Assembly (NCBI GenBank): GCA_010645155.1
Contig: JAAGOF010000300.1
Coordinates: forward strand, 129,993 to 193,992
Direction of reading: 5' to 3'
Length of the DNA stretch: 64,000 bases
From: Tigriopus japonicus
Taxonomy: Eukaryota; Arthropoda; Copepoda; Harpacticoida; Harpacticidae
Below the pieces are notes generated by a model. It was not told where the DNA came from. It made no database searches and saw only the letters and a list, made by a program, of their open reading frames with translations. Positions 1 through 13,375 of this stretch are shown here, one piece after another. Positions within the stretch are counted from its first letter, which is position 1. Every line of letters starts with the position of its first letter. Both the position numbers and the translations under genes were made by a program.

Positions 1-1005
1 AAAAATAAAAAAATAATACTCATATATTTGCAATTTGTCTAGCCCTGTCTTAAATAATTTCACCTCTTGTTTATTCCCTGTCAAGATTTGAGGGCAGCAA
101 ATTCAAAACTACAAATTTACATGAGACAAATCTTATTTTACTATTTAGACAGAAAATAGGACATGGTTCTGCTCAAATCAACCATAATTGATACATCAAT
201 ATTCCTTGGAAACTTTGGAGGCATTAACAAAACCATTTTCCACCTATTGAAAATGAAAATGTCGTATCTATTCATATCTATGTTACGAAGTCCGAGTGTT
301 GAACTACGCAAAGAATAATCTCAGGATAACACAACCTCTTAATCATAACATTTCTGACATTCTCAAATTCGAGTTTGACCAACGTATTTCATGTTTTAGT
401 GTGCTTTGGGTGTTGGGATGACAATGGGCTTAAATACTAATGTGAAAAAAAAGTTATTTTTGTGACCCGTTTGTCTACAAAATCAGCTCAAAAATTGACA
501 AATTTCTGCTTGGGCAGTCGAGCCACTCTTCTTTTTAGAGCACTTTGAGGTGCTCTGCCCAACTCCAGGCTATCAAAGCCAAAGCAATTTACCACGCAAG
601 CGGCTGAGTGGGAGTGTCTCTTCTCTCCCTCTAGTTTTTACCAGTCATGGAAAATCGTGATTTTTCTTTTTGAACAATTTACAAATTTCTTTTGACGGGG
701 GTGTGAATTGCTTCGCATAAAGAGAACAGATAATCCGTAAACTCGTTCCTCATGAAGTTCTTGTTATCCCGTCATCAAAAAAAGACTACATTATTCTTAT
801 ATTGCCTCCCAAATTTATTCCATGAGTGGGTTCAGTTGAAAAGTCGGTGGAATATACTGTAACTTGTAACTTGGTTTCGACAAAACATAAGGCAAGCAAC
901 TAATGACAGGCAACGGCTCTGCTTTATCGTTGGCAGTATGATTTAGAAAATGGCAATGCAAAATTACCCAATTGGGTATGGTCAAACTATATTCAGGGAT
1001 GGGGA

Positions 1006-1031
1006 GTAATTGTAATTGCAATTACAATTAC
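1006..1031. repeat. Perfect 26-bp palindrome of TAATTG/CAATTA
   Basis: Positions 1006-1018 are the exact reverse complement of 1019-1031, with no spacer. The same words continue to about 1076 in a second, shorter palindromic stretch. The words match those of the 31-bp tandem array at 1590-1956, so the two are probably parts of one repeat system. Confidence 0.85.
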
Positions 1032-1589
1032 ATGTAATTGTAATTAATTACATTTTTGGCCATGTAATTAACGAACTTTCAATAACAAATTACCAATTAC
1101 TTTTCAAAATCTTACTTGGTAACTTTTGTTACAATACACACCCAACCTTTGATGTTTAAATACTTAAAACTACAAAAGCTTTTAACCGTAATTTTTGTGT
1201 CAGGGTTTAGGGCTTTTCACAACCAAGGGCAGACAAATGAGGTGCAAAAATAAAGTTTTAAAACATCGTTACACTTGATATTTATGTACAAAATTCGTGT
1301 TTTCTGAAAAAGAAAAACATGCCCTGTGATTGATGGTAAGATATTTTTGATATTTAACCCCGTTCATATGCTTTTGGTTTTTGTGAATCACTCTTTAATA
1401 TTAACCTTTCAGGCATTATTAGTTGCCAGTTGGTGCATTGCTACGTAAAAATGGCAGATCTGTTTATTTTTAATTGTTTTGAAAAGGCAAAATGGTGAAA
1501 GAGACAAAATAATTGTAATTGACATCTAACTGTCTTGTAATTGACATGTACTTGACAAATAATTGAAGTCAATTACATTTTCGGATAAT

Positions 1590-1956
1590 GTAATTGTAAT
1601 TAACTACATTTTTTGATGAAGTAATTGTAATTAGTTACATTTTTTTGATGAAGTAATTGTAATAAATTACATTTTTTGATGAAGTAATTGTAATAAATTA
1701 CATTTTTTGATGAAGTAATTGTAATTAATTACATTTTTTGATGAAGTAATTGTAATTAATTACATTTTTTGATGAAGTAATTGTAATTAATTACATTTTT
1801 TTATGAAGTAATTGTAATTAATTACATTTTTTGATGAAGTAATTGTAATTTATTACATTTTTTGATGAAGTAATTGTAATTAATTGCATTTTTTGATGAA
1901 GTAATTGTAATTAATTACATTTTTTGATGAAGTAATTGTAATTAATTACATTTTTC
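1590..1956. repeat. 31-bp tandem array, about 11.8 copies
   Basis: Units begin with GTAATTGTAATTAATTACAT and end TTTTTTGATGAA. Successive units start at 1590, 1621, 1653, 1684, 1715, 1746, 1777, 1808, 1839, 1870, 1901 and 1932, the last one partial. Only a few substitutions and one single-base length change separate the copies, so the array is young or homogenised. Each typical unit contains the 12-bp palindrome GTAATTAATTAC. Confidence 0.95.
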
Positions 1957-3646
1957 AAGTATTTGACCCAACTCTGACTATATTTCACATCGGACTCTGC
2001 AGTGCGTACTTTCTTGGCTACCGTTTTGTTTGCGAATTCAAAAAACCAATACCTCCCAACCCTAGAATGGGCCCCATGATTTGCAATTATATACACTGTA
2101 TCTATCCAATGCGATTCTTGATATCGTCTCGCAATAAACATTCAAAAAACGAAAAAGAGTTATGCAAGAATTTCTCAGTAACAAAATAGGTGATTTCATA
2201 ATTTTGATCAAGTGATTGGTTAAGTCCCTATATTTGCTTACAAGAGAATGAGATTTGCGATGTATCAAATTGTTTTTGGGTAACGAATTTCTTGAGTTAC
2301 AGAACATATGTTTTTTACAGAATCATGGCCTCCTACTTCAGTTATGTTGTGCCAGATTTGATAACGAAAGTCTCCAACTCAACGTCTTTCCATCATGAAA
2401 AAAAACGTGCGACTATATCAATCGAGAAGATGGCTTGTGGAATCTAGCCATGAGTCCGTTCATTTTCCGGTATGGTGTGCCGATATCGACCCTTTTTCAA
2501 GAGCATCGCAAGTCCAAGAGCGATCCGCGACAGACAAAGAATCTCTCTGCTCACTTCAATTCAATACTAAGGCTTTTCCGCAGTCAAGACATTAGGCTTG
2601 AACAATTTCCCGCTTGCTTGGCACAAGTCTTTGACTTCTAACTTCACTGAAAAACTTTGCTTGCAATTTCTCGAACTGATTAGAAGTATAGGAGATATAT
2701 ACTTATACTTAATATCGGTCAATGGGCTCTTCCTGTGTCGTCCTATTGACCTTTAAAATGATTGTTGAGAAAATGGAGAAACGTGCTAAAATGAACAGTA
2801 TCCAAACAGTCAAACGGTTTTCAAAAATGATTTTGGATTCTTTGGACATTTAGTCAGTTGTTTTTAAAACCTGTACACCTCAGTACACTTTGTTTCAAAC
2901 TATTATTCCTAAAAATTCGATTAAAAACGCAATCAGAGTCTAAAAATGTTGCGGTGCAATACTTGTTCCAGAAAATCTTAAAAGATCCGTATCCTAATTC
3001 TACTCATTTTTGCACGTCCAAAAGAAAAATATCTCTAGATCAGACAAAGTATAAGACTTTCTATTAAAAATTCAATTAGTAGATATAATCTAACTCCGGC
3101 ATCAGATTAGATACAATTTTATTTCCTACGGCTCAATTTCTCAAGAAACTTTCATCAGTGTAGAGACTAATGTGACCTTGTTGGAGCAGCTCATATCTGG
3201 GCTGCTAGCCCTGTGGCCTCTGGCCTTTGCCTTATCCTTTTTCAAAGATGTCCGTGCTCACGCTTCCTTCGTCGGTCGTTCCAAGCGGAATATTTGGCTG
3301 TCCATAATGGAACAAGTTAAGCAAGTACATAGTTTAAGGGCAGACCCGTTTCCCTCCGTTCAGTTCTGTTCTTCCCGCAGTACATCCAAGAGGCAGCCTC
3401 CCCATCCTCATCCTCGTCCTCCTCCATGCACGAATGGGTAGTTGTTCAATGAAATCGGTACTCCTCGCCAGCAAAAAGCAAACCTGAGCCTTGCCACCTA
3501 TAATTAGAGGGGGAAGAAAGCTCGGCAAACTGTCCCTCGGCGACTTGGCACCTTGCCGATTGTGTCGACGAGGGATTTTTCATTTGTTGGGAAAAGAAGA
3601 AATGGAATCAAAGTGTGTCTAATAAGAGGATTCATCGTGTTCCAAA

Positions 3647-6600
3647 ATGTCCACCCTGACCTCTGGAAGGCCTCGGCAGCCCGCCTACCGACGATCCAAC
3701 ACGAGCTATGCTCTACTTACAGGAGCCAGTGGGTTAGACAGTGGTCTGGGGAACCATGACTTCGGGAATCGATATCCTGCCTCGGTATCCTCGTCCAACG
3801 CCATCTCTAGTAATCCGAGAGCCTCGGGGAACTACGATTACTTAGGTAATTCAGGTGGGTTGGAACGATCGACCTCCAATGCATCCATACCCCCTTGGAG
3901 CGATGCCGATTTGTGCTACAAGCCTAGGCAGCCCAAATATTCCTACTTTGTGGGAAAATATCCTTCGGATACCAAGAGTAGCTATAGTAGCTATCAGCCA
4001 CCCACCTCCCAATATGGAGACTGGTACACTGGAAAGAATGACTACACACCATCGACCACGTCTAGCTATATTCCAACTTCCTCGTCATCCTCACTCTACC
4101 CCGAGAACAAGGATTATGCTTTGGATTCCATGACCAATAGCTATCGACATCCTTCTGCTTCATCATCGGCCTACTCTTCAGCAATTAAGAAAAGTAAGAG
4201 CTACTCGTTTATCGACAAGCTCCAAAAACAACCTCATCACAGATCCCAGGTAAGCACAAATTCGCTTAAACCATAATTATAAGCCCTTGTGTGATAATTC
4301 CACAATTTTGAATGAAAAATAGCTCTATAATCCGGATGACACCCTATCGTATGGGCACTTGAGCGGGGTGTCGGAGATCGAAACCGATCCCGAAGATAGA
4401 AGGAAGAAAGAAGTGGACGATCTGATTTCCAAGTATTCCATCAAGAACATTGAGCGCACCATGTCCAATCGAGAGCCCACTGAACGACGACGATCCTCCT
4501 TCCATCACCAAATGTCGGCTGATCAGGCCATGGCATTACCCCCTTCCTCCCTATCATCTGGAATGGACTACAGCAATCCCGATCGGAACGGCCTCGGTTT
4601 GAGCTTATCTCGACCTTCGACCGATATCGAACCCTTACCCAGACACGTTCACAACCGTTCCTTGGCCAAATCGTCGTCGAGTATCCAGCCATTCACATCC
4701 TACACTAGCTCAGTTTATGAGCCGCCCGATCCAACGTCCTCATACATGATGCCCCATGGGCTGTCCCGATCCAGTTCTGGCATTGGCACATTCGATTCGG
4801 GACTTAGCTCAAGGGGCGCTAGTCGTCGCGAAAAGACCATGTCCTTGTTAAGTGCCACTCCCAATACGCTGTATGGTGGATCTGACCTCGGTTCTCAGAC
4901 CTCTTCCGTGGTTCCCTCGTCTCTGATGCCTTCCGCCTCGTCGTCGAAAATTGGTTCCCTTCAACGACGTCCAAGTGCCGATTGGTGGAATCCCACATCA
5001 TCTTCACATTCCATTGGGATGACGACACCAGAGTGGAACGTCAACCCTACCCAGTTACCCTGGTCAGCTAACGCTGCAAGCGGAGTGGCTGAGGTGAGTT
5101 CAGGAGCATGTGGACATTGGCCTTTCGTTCTTGTATCAAGGCTTTTGAACTTTTTCCAGACGCTTCCGGTAATACCTGACGACGAGGATGGTCATTTGGC
5201 TTATAAGCTTGGGGATATCATTGACAATAAATTGTCCCGATGTAAGTTTGAAGGGAAAACGCCCTTTTATTCATAGATCAAAGCGGATATTCGATTTAAA
5301 ATCGTTGATTTAAAATTTGTCGGTAATTAGATAAGATCATTGCCACCCTTGGTGAAGGCACTTTTGGCAAGGTCGTCAAAGTCAAAGAGCTCAACACGTA
5401 TGTATTTGTTTTATGCCTGCCGTGCTAACTTTGACTGATCAGATTGATACTGATGCATCTGCCTTGTCAATTTGCGCTAACACATTGAATTTGACCAACA
5501 AACTGGGCCATTTATGTACCCCGATGCTCCGATATTATTTTGAGACTAACAACATCTAAGTAAAAGGAGAATGCAAGATAATTTATTGAATGCCATGTTT
5601 TTTGCAGAGATAAAGTGGTTGCTCTGAAAATCATTAAGAGCGTGGACAAATACCGCGAAGCCGCCAAACTGGAAATTAATGTTTTGGAAAAGATTCAAGA
5701 GGTGGATCCGCTTAATAGACAGTAAGCTTGCCACTGATTTGTACATATTTCTTTCATTCATAGTTTCTTTATCGAACTATCATTTCAGCTTATGTGGTCG
5801 AATGCTCCATTGGTTCAATTACCATGGTCACATGTGCCTCGTTTTTGAGTTACTGGGTCTGAGTGTGTTCGATTTTTTGGTAAGTTGACTGAAACTCAAA
5901 GCAAAAGAACACATCTAGCTCAACATGACAACTCATATAATGTCAATCCTAAGGACACAAGTACTGATTTTTGCTTTCTTTTCCAGAAAGAAAACAATTA
6001 TCATCCTTACGCATTGGATCAGGTTCGGCACATCACGTATCAGTTGTGCTATTCTGTCAAATTTCTCCATGAATGCAAATTGACCCACACGGACTTGAAG
6101 CCTGAAAATATCCTCTTTGTTTGCTCAGACTGGGAAGTGACATACAATGCAAAGAAGGTAAATACTTAAGATGCCTGAATTACGCAAGGGTCATTTGTGC
6201 TTAAACGTTCGCACAGAATACGAAATAATGTCCTTGAATTCAAACGTAATGCAACTTTAAAATTTACGTGAACGGCTTTTACCCTTAAGTTTTTACTTGA
6301 GAAAAGTATTTGAACCAAGAATTGCAAAACGTAAATGGTTGAAAATTGCTTGAGACCTTAATGTCCCCTCCCCGTTACTTGTGATTCTATTCAAGCAATA
6401 CATTTGAATTTAATGTCGACCTGTACAGTTCCAGTTTTCATAGCGATATCAGAAGATGAAATTTCTTATAAAATTAAGTTAAATAAAATAATAGTTAAAT
6501 AAAATAATTCAATTAATTAATTCTTTTGTTTTAAAAAGACTTTTGGATTTCTGAACACTGTGTTGTTTTTGTTTCATGCCTTGATTTCATGTGAAGATTT

Positions 6601-7356
6601 TTTGACACTTTTAATAGAGACGCGATGTACGAAAGGTCAAGTCCACTGAGGTCAGATTGATTGATTTTGGGTCGGCCACTTTTGACTGGGAGCACCACTC
6701 AAAAGTTGTGTCCACTAGACACTATCGAGCTCCAGAAGTGATATTGGGTAAGTTTTTCTTACACAAGGCACTCATTGGAACATTGTTCTAACTCTATGTG
6801 GAATTTCATTCAAGAACTTGGATGGGCTCAACAATGTGATATCTGGAGCATCGGTTGCATCATGTTTGAACTCTATTTGGGCTTTACTCTGTTCCAAACT
6901 CATGACAACAGGGAACACTTGGCCATGATGGAGAGAATTCTCGGCCCTATGCCGGAAAGGTAACACATTTAAAGCACACAACCTAATCAAGAAAGCTTCA
7001 AAGACACCTTTTCGTTGCAGGGTTTCCCGAAGATCGCGAACAAAATACTATTCCGGTGGACAGTTACTATGGGACGAAAACACATCAGCGGGAAAATATG
7101 TCAGGGAGAATTGCAAACCTCTTAGAGTAAGCAGAACTAGAAATTATCTTGATTGCAATAGATGAGGTCTTTAGTGTTTTTTACTTCTCTTCAGAAATAT
7201 TTGATGGTTGATTCAGAAGATCATCGACTACTATTTGACCTCATTTCAAAAATGCTCATCTACGATCCGATGGAAAGGATCACTTTGAGCGAGGCCTTGC
7301 AGCATCCATTCTTTCATCAGATTCCAAGCCATCTCCGATTGGACATCTACCGATGA
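3647..7356 (+). CDS. Doa: LAMMER/CLK-family dual-specificity kinase (Doa-like), 11 exons
   Basis: This is a nuclear CLK-type kinase; the family phosphorylates SR splicing factors. Exons join in phase at 3647-4249, 4323-5093, 5160-5241, 5331-5397, 5608-5721, 5789-5879, 5987-6157, 6618-6747, 6815-6959, 7021-7126 and 7195-7356, giving about 813 residues. The first 460 or so are Ser/Tyr/Pro-rich and low complexity. The kinase domain follows: glycine loop LGEGTFGKV (about 493-500), VALK lysine about 515, HTDLKPEN with catalytic Asp about 612, DFGSA about 649, and the diagnostic [11 protein letters not shown] at about 710-720. The domain ends near EALQHPFF. All introns are GT-AG and most are 66-210 bp, the longest being 460 bp. 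The start ATG sits in a CAAAATG context. The long N-terminal extension resembles the variable N-termini of Doa isoforms, so other promoters or starts are possible. Family assignment is secure; exact orthology is inferred. Confidence 0.95.
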
Positions 7357-10080
7357 AGGTGGTAGAATTTCTAACAAAGACCTTCATCTGCTCCCCCCAA
7401 ACATATTTTTTAATGTAGTTCGACGTCCACTACCTGCAATCTCATGGTTTAAAAGAATACAGATAGATTATACATACATATAAAAAATAGATTCATAGCT
7501 ATGATCAAATGGGTGTGAATGCATCGTGATCACTACTAGAAGGTTGAAATATATTGTTTTCTAACATGCGTTGGAACAATTGTCAAAGTCAAAGGAGGGT
7601 TTTCTCCGTCGAAACTGACCTTGGCCACCTTATTTCCGCACTCAAGTTGCACATTATTTTCATAACAAGAACGTAACAAAGATGCGTCAGTGCATGAAAT
7701 AATTTGAAATTACACTCAAACTTGATGCCATACGTGTTCTACAACACAAAAAGGTCAAAAATAAGGCGTAAGAAGTTATGTGAATACATAAAAAGATATT
7801 TTTTCACATACGGTAAAAGGGCATTTTTTGAGGAAACCACCTTTCACCATTTTGGTAAAAACCCACATATTTTGTCTTTTTGGGGCTATTCTATTTTTAC
7901 ACAAATGATTGATAAAGTGACGCAAAAAATCAGTTTTACTACTTCAAATATGATTATTGACGAGTTTGATGTGTTTTAAATCAGTATTGACTATTCGTTT
8001 GCAGATTTTTTAAGGCAGAGTTATTGCATTGGCAAAATTTGGAAAAACACTGTCCTTTCAAATGATCTGTCACTCAATCCTACAGGGAAGTCAAGGGTAA
8101 AGAGCCCGGGTTCAAAATATGAAAACCAAAACATAGACTGATCATTTATTGTATGAATGATGTTTTATTTATTGTAAATATGATAACCAAAATATTATAT
8201 GATATATAGTATAATATGATGTAATGATTAATAATATGGTCATCTTCTCGTGAACAAGGTGAGGAACTAATAATTGTTGCAACTTCAATAAATCATTTAA
8301 CAGCACAGACAACATTTACTTCATCTTTTTGTCAAGTCAATCTTCATAAGAATACATACTAATAGCTCGGACACTGTCCACTCTGCTTGGGTTTCTAGAA
8401 TCAGCTTATTCAGCACAGCAGTGGAGAACATGCAATAAATAAAAGGTTCCAAAATTAACACTAGTTAAAGAATACTATGAGCCCTTTCAAGAATGTTTTT
8501 TGATAAATTTGTTGAACTAAATCCTGTTTACAATCAAAAATGGATACATGTTGGCAAAATCATAAATCATAAAATACCAGGTAGTGTTTACCTATTTTGA
8601 CTAAAATACAACAAACCAAAGCTCCAAAACATATTTGAATGGCAAGTGGTGTCATTTGAATCAATTTTATGCTTTTGGAATGGGTAAAAGAATGAGCTTT
8701 TTTATTCAACTTTCGAGTGATCTGTAGACTTGCATTCAATGACCTAACTTGCAAGTACTGCGACTGTAACGTTGCTTTATTTGGACCGGCAAATAGTGTA
8801 AAAAGATTTTTGGGTAACATAAATCCATTTTTCTGCCTTTTTGCACTTTTCACTTTTATTTGCTATTTTGGCCAAAATTGACAAATTGTTAAGAGAATTC
8901 AAATTTTTGAGAATCAAGTAACTTGTGAAAGAATTTTTAGTTTCATAATTAAATTTTGAACTTGTCAAAATTTAATTTTGTCATATCATAATCATATGCA
9001 ATGAAACATTCTCAGCACCTTCCAGAATATGTTCCAGACGCAAACCATTCAGTTCATTCCTTATCTTGGCTTCAAACAAAAATCAAACCAAAAGAAACTC
9101 AAGTTATGGTAATGGAAGGATCTGACAAATAATGTAAATTGTAGGCTTAGGTTTGATTGCCTACTGAGACCGCTATTTCTATAAAAACGCCCTAATAAAC
9201 TTGAAAACATCAAGCTAAGGATATATCAGTGTAGCAGTACACAGTGTTTAATTGACTTGAAGACAGCATTTTTAAGTTCCATTTGAGAACTTATTAGGTA
9301 TGGTACTTATAACATATAAGTACTGTACCTTTTTATTTGCTCTTTTTTCGAAATTTATTTACACCTTCAACCTTTTTTTGCACTTTGTTTTGCACTTTTG
9401 GGTACATTTTTCTGATATTTTTGTTAACTAAAAGGGTAAATTCATTTGCACTTTCTGCCCGTCCCTACTCATGAACAAAAGAACATGCCATGCTGAAATT
9501 TAGCAAACGACATCTTTAAATGCTTGTCGCATCAACCTATTAAAACAAAATCATTTACTTGAATTGAAATCGATTAATAAAATATCTACAGCTGAACGCC
9601 TAAGTGGAGGCTTCTACGTCTTACGATTTTCCTTAATAAACCCCGATACAACAGCAATTCCCAACTTGAAACCCATCACTACTTACGTAACCCCTTAAGA
9701 TTTAGATGCCCCTGTAGATAGGCTGATTGGATGTGCTATTGCGGATACGCATATTAACTTATTATAAGAGCTAGAGTACCACATACAACGGGCAAATGTT
9801 ACTTGGCGTTTCTTTAACAAGCTATATTTTCACGCAACCTTTCACTAATCTGAACTCTACTGGAGTGATTGAATCAAACCAAGAACCACTGAATTTCTCT
9901 GGACTGACAAGCCATCGAAAGGAATCATGATCTCCAGCAGGAACAAATCAATTGCACTCTTCTGCAAATGAGACTTTGCCCATGTTGACAAGAAAACGTA
10001 TTTCAATTTTCAGCTCAATCGAACGTCGGAGTCATAAGTTATGCTCACTCAAAGTTCAGTGCAAATCCTACCGAGAAGGA

Positions 10081-10130
10081 ATGAACTAGCCCTTTTTGGT
10101 AATTATTCTACCACAAAAGGGCAAGTTCAT
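10081..10130. repeat. Imperfect long hairpin
   Basis: The left arm begins ATGAACTAGCCCTTTTTGGTA and the right arm, ending at 10130, is its near reverse complement with one mismatch and one extra base. The loop is about 7 bases. It sits in AT-rich spacer with no gene nearby. It may be a foldback remnant of a small DNA transposon; it is not a recognisable terminator or RNA gene. Confidence 0.7.
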
Positions 10131-11605
10131 TTATTCTATGCTCTCTTCAGTACAAAAGTTTGACAAGGTATAATTTTTCATTCCATTTGATAGAGCTGGA
10201 ATTTGGATTACGTAGTCTACTGAATCTGGTCTGCAAGCGAGGTCTCGTTTGCAGAAGAACGCAATCAAATCAATTCTGCTGGAAATTAAAATTCTCATCG
10301 CCAGCCTCCCACTCCAGAAATTCAGTGCTTCTTGATCAAGATTTATTTGCAGACTTAAACCTCATATCAAGTTAAATATTGTTCATATTCGCGGATTTAA
10401 AAAATCGTCTTTCGGTGTGAAAATCAACTGTACTTTCAAAAAAGGAGGAAAAGACAAGAGACGGAGAGAAAGAACCAAAAGTAGATTTGAAGGAAATAAC
10501 CTAGCAAATAATTTTAAAGGACCTTAGTCCTTTTTCTAAGTCTGCCCTAGCTGTGTTTAGACGGTTTTATTTTAACAGTTGTGTTTATCCTAAATTTTGG
10601 AAAATCCAAGAATTTTCCCAACTTCAATGGTTCGTCTGCGAGGGCCTTTTTGGTAAGCTTTAGCTATTTAAGTCAATTATGAATAATACTTGTTGATTTG
10701 AAATAGGCCAATAGACAAGAAAATATTTTAAAAGCTAACAAACTTTTACGCGTCAAACTTGCTATGCAGATATCACAATTGCAGAGTCATGGTACATTTT
10801 ATGAAAATCCGAATTAGCTCTTGATATTTGTTTTTAAAATGTTTGATCAATCAACCCGGTTGAGTCAAGATTTTTGTTCCAAAAAATCTTGCTTAAAATA
10901 TACAATTTTTCAGTCATTTAACGAGGCTACAACTGCAATAGAGCTGGTTTACCTGAAAAATTGGACATGACAAGGACCTGAATCAATGCTTGCTAAAAGT
11001 GACAAAATATAAATAATGTAAATTTTCTTCAAAAGCCCAAAATATTGTAGAAACAAGCCGGATATTTAAAAAACTACTTCCTGACAACGCCATTGCTTGG
11101 TCATTCTGTTTATGTGCACCAATCAACCGAATTTAGTTTTGGAAAATTTAATGATATTTGTCGTTTTCGGAGGCACACTTGAGATATAACTGATTTGATA
11201 ATGGAATATTCAATTTGCCCCAATAGATAGCGCAGTTTTTGGGGTATGGTAGAAGTCATGGTTTTTCCTCGAATCAAGCAAAATATTAAAAAAATGAGGA
11301 AATGTGGAGAAATATTTTTTAAATAGTTCTAGACCCTAGACATGATTGTACAGATCTAGGCCACTTTTTACTGGATGAATATGGAAACCTTAACGTAGTC
11401 AAAGATTATTTGTCATGTAAGAAAAAAAAACAAGTTTGAGTAGTTTTAATTACGTGTGTAGTTATCTTCATTTTAGTTCAATTACCTAAAGTTTGCAATT
11501 TATGTGGTCAAAAATCTACAATTTATGATTAAGGCGATCATGAACAAAAAAATGTATTCTGGTACTCCAAAACAGCAATGAATCATCAAATTTGTGTTTT
11601 AAGGA

Positions 11606-11720
11606 TTTCTCCCGACAGCTTCAATCCGATCCCCAACAGGATTCGAACCTACGCCGTCTGGGGAAGCGCTTACACTCGGCACTTTTAAGAACGCGCTAGT
11701 ACACGTGACCACTCATGCTT
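11606..11720 (-). repeat. tRNA-derived SINE fragment
   Basis: Read on the minus strand it contains a clear polymerase III B-box, GGTTCGAATCC, and upstream of it GAGTGGTC, like the A-box region of class II (Ser/Leu) tRNAs. The intervening sequence cannot fold as a normal tRNA, so it is a tRNA-derived repeat, not a tRNA gene. A second copy with long identical stretches lies at 52975-53060. Confidence 0.7.
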
Positions 11721-12049
11721 CCTTAAAATATATTAACTACTCTCTCGAAGTCCAATTTTTAAAAGAAAGTCAAATCTCACCTCATAATCCTCACTAGTGT
11801 TGCCAGGAGATTTCAAGCCGACAGTGCTATCAGATGTTTGACATACTGCCAGTTTTTGTCATTCATTGTCATTTGGAAAATAAACTCCATACTACCATAT
11901 TTTGCCACTCACTCGAGAAAAAATACCATCCCAAAACTTCAATTGCAATTATTAGGGATGGGTTAGGCCAAGTTTTTTCTATTCCAGGCCAGGGTCGGTT
12001 CAGCGACTCTTCGGATCGGATTGGTTCGGAATCGAAATCAAAATTTTGA

Positions 12050-12068
12050 AGCCGGATCAGATCCGGCT
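12050..12068. repeat. 9-bp perfect inverted repeat
   Basis: AGCCGGATC and GATCCGGCT are separated by one base. It lies in an unusually GC-rich island (about 11950-12070) rich in the words GGATCGG and GGTTCGG. A similar island occurs at about 12420-12520 on the other side of the foldback element at 12258-12372. Confidence 0.6.
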
Positions 12069-12257
12069 CAAAAAGAAACATTTACTGACTTCATATTGCG
12101 CTTGCTTTCACGGTTTTTAAGATGAGTGGCAATCTTAAAATGAAATATGTTATAAATCAAACAAAAGTACCTTCTTGAAAAAAAGGATAGGGGAAAATCA
12201 TTATGTAAATCCTGTTTCCAAATAACATTAATCAAGGATGGCTCAAGCCAGGAGTAC

Positions 12258-12372
12258 TTTCAAAATACACACTGGGTCCGATTAGTACAATGAAAATTCA
12301 ACGGAACAATACATTTGTTGCAAAAACCTCACATTTTAGTACAATGATCGGACCCAGTGTGTATTTTTGAAA
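12258..12372. mobile_element. Small foldback / MITE-like element
   Basis: The arms 12258-12282 and 12347-12372 are reverse complements over 25 bases with a single-base length difference; the core is ACACACTGGGTCCGAT. Inside the arms, the word TAGTACAATGA is present at both ends as a direct repeat. The total of about 115 bp, long terminal inverted repeats and lack of coding capacity fit a non-autonomous DNA transposon or foldback element. No clear target-site duplication could be fixed. Confidence 0.7.
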
Positions 12373-13291
12373 TTCTACCTGACGTACAGTGGTTCTTGCA
12401 TTAATCCAATTTTTTTGAGTCGACGCCACAGAGGTCGGTTCCGATTCTGGATCGGTTCCCAGGTTTTGGTTCCGACTCCCAACGAGCCGACCCAGAATTT
12501 TTTCCCGGTACTGAGCCCGCTCATCGCCAATTACAAGAAAAATTACATGCCAGTTATATATTGAGTTTTTGGCTTATCAAACAATAATAGAAAATAAGGT
12601 TTACTATTCATGAGTAGGATTGAACCAACTGGAACCTTGCAATGACGGAAAGATAGAACTTAAATTGTTACCCAAAGCCATAAGCTTTTAAAACGTGCCA
12701 AATCTATTCAAAAATTTATAATCTGAAAAATGCTTTCAATTTTGAATGCTAAGATTATTATAAATAATGTTAAATTAGTACTAGATTGATACTATACCAT
12801 AAATCATTATGCAAATTTCCTTTTTAGTTAAATAAAGATGTAGAAACGATAAATGACGATTTAAAAAAAACAACTACATTAGTGTTGTACTTGTCTGTCC
12901 TTGGTTGTGTAAGGCTTGACCTCCTGTAACAAAAAAAAAACAATCAATAGCTTTTCAGGTCTAAAATTGATTAACCTCATTTATGTATGATGACATGAAT
13001 TATAAATAAGTGGGCTCAAAATGATGCCAAAAAGGCGTTTTCAAGCTGGTAAATTGATGTTTTCAGCCAGGCAAGTAGTAGTTGAAAGATTTTTGAAAAT
13101 AATTTGTATTTTTTTAAACTAATTGTAAATATGTAGTTATATTTAAAATCAAAATTGTTGCCTATCTCTGCCCATGCAGGTACGCGTAGAAGAAGGTATA
13201 AGATTTCAATGGGACATTGAATTTTTCAATTATTTTGGAATTTTATTCTGCCAGCACAAGGATTAAAATCCATTTTGATATCGAAAGAAAT

Positions 13292-13375
13292 TGTTTCTCT
13301 CCGGCAACGGGATTCAAACCTACACAGTCTGGACAGGATTTGCTTGCCTGTGCGGTTGTTATGTCTGAAGATTGA
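13292..13375 (-). repeat. Degenerate tRNA-derived repeat
   Basis: The minus strand shows the B-box-like word GGTTTGAATCC followed by CGTTGCCGGAGA. This resembles the tRNA-like head of the copies at 11606 and 52975 but is more diverged. It is a SINE remnant, not a functional tRNA. Confidence 0.5.

Larger units (their letters stand above)
1..3646. other. Upstream non-coding DNA with repeats
   Basis: No open frame here looks like a conserved protein. The left 2 kb is AT-rich and dominated by a TAATTGTAATTA-type repeat (see the palindrome at 1006 and the array at 1590). From about 3160 to 3640 the base composition becomes more balanced just before the kinase start codon, so this part probably holds the kinase promoter and 5' untranslated region. 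No TATA box or initiator could be assigned with confidence. Confidence 0.5.

Noticed and set aside
11606..11720. Possible tRNA gene
   Set aside because: A- and B-box words are present but no acceptor stem or anticodon arm can form; it matches a repeat elsewhere in the window.
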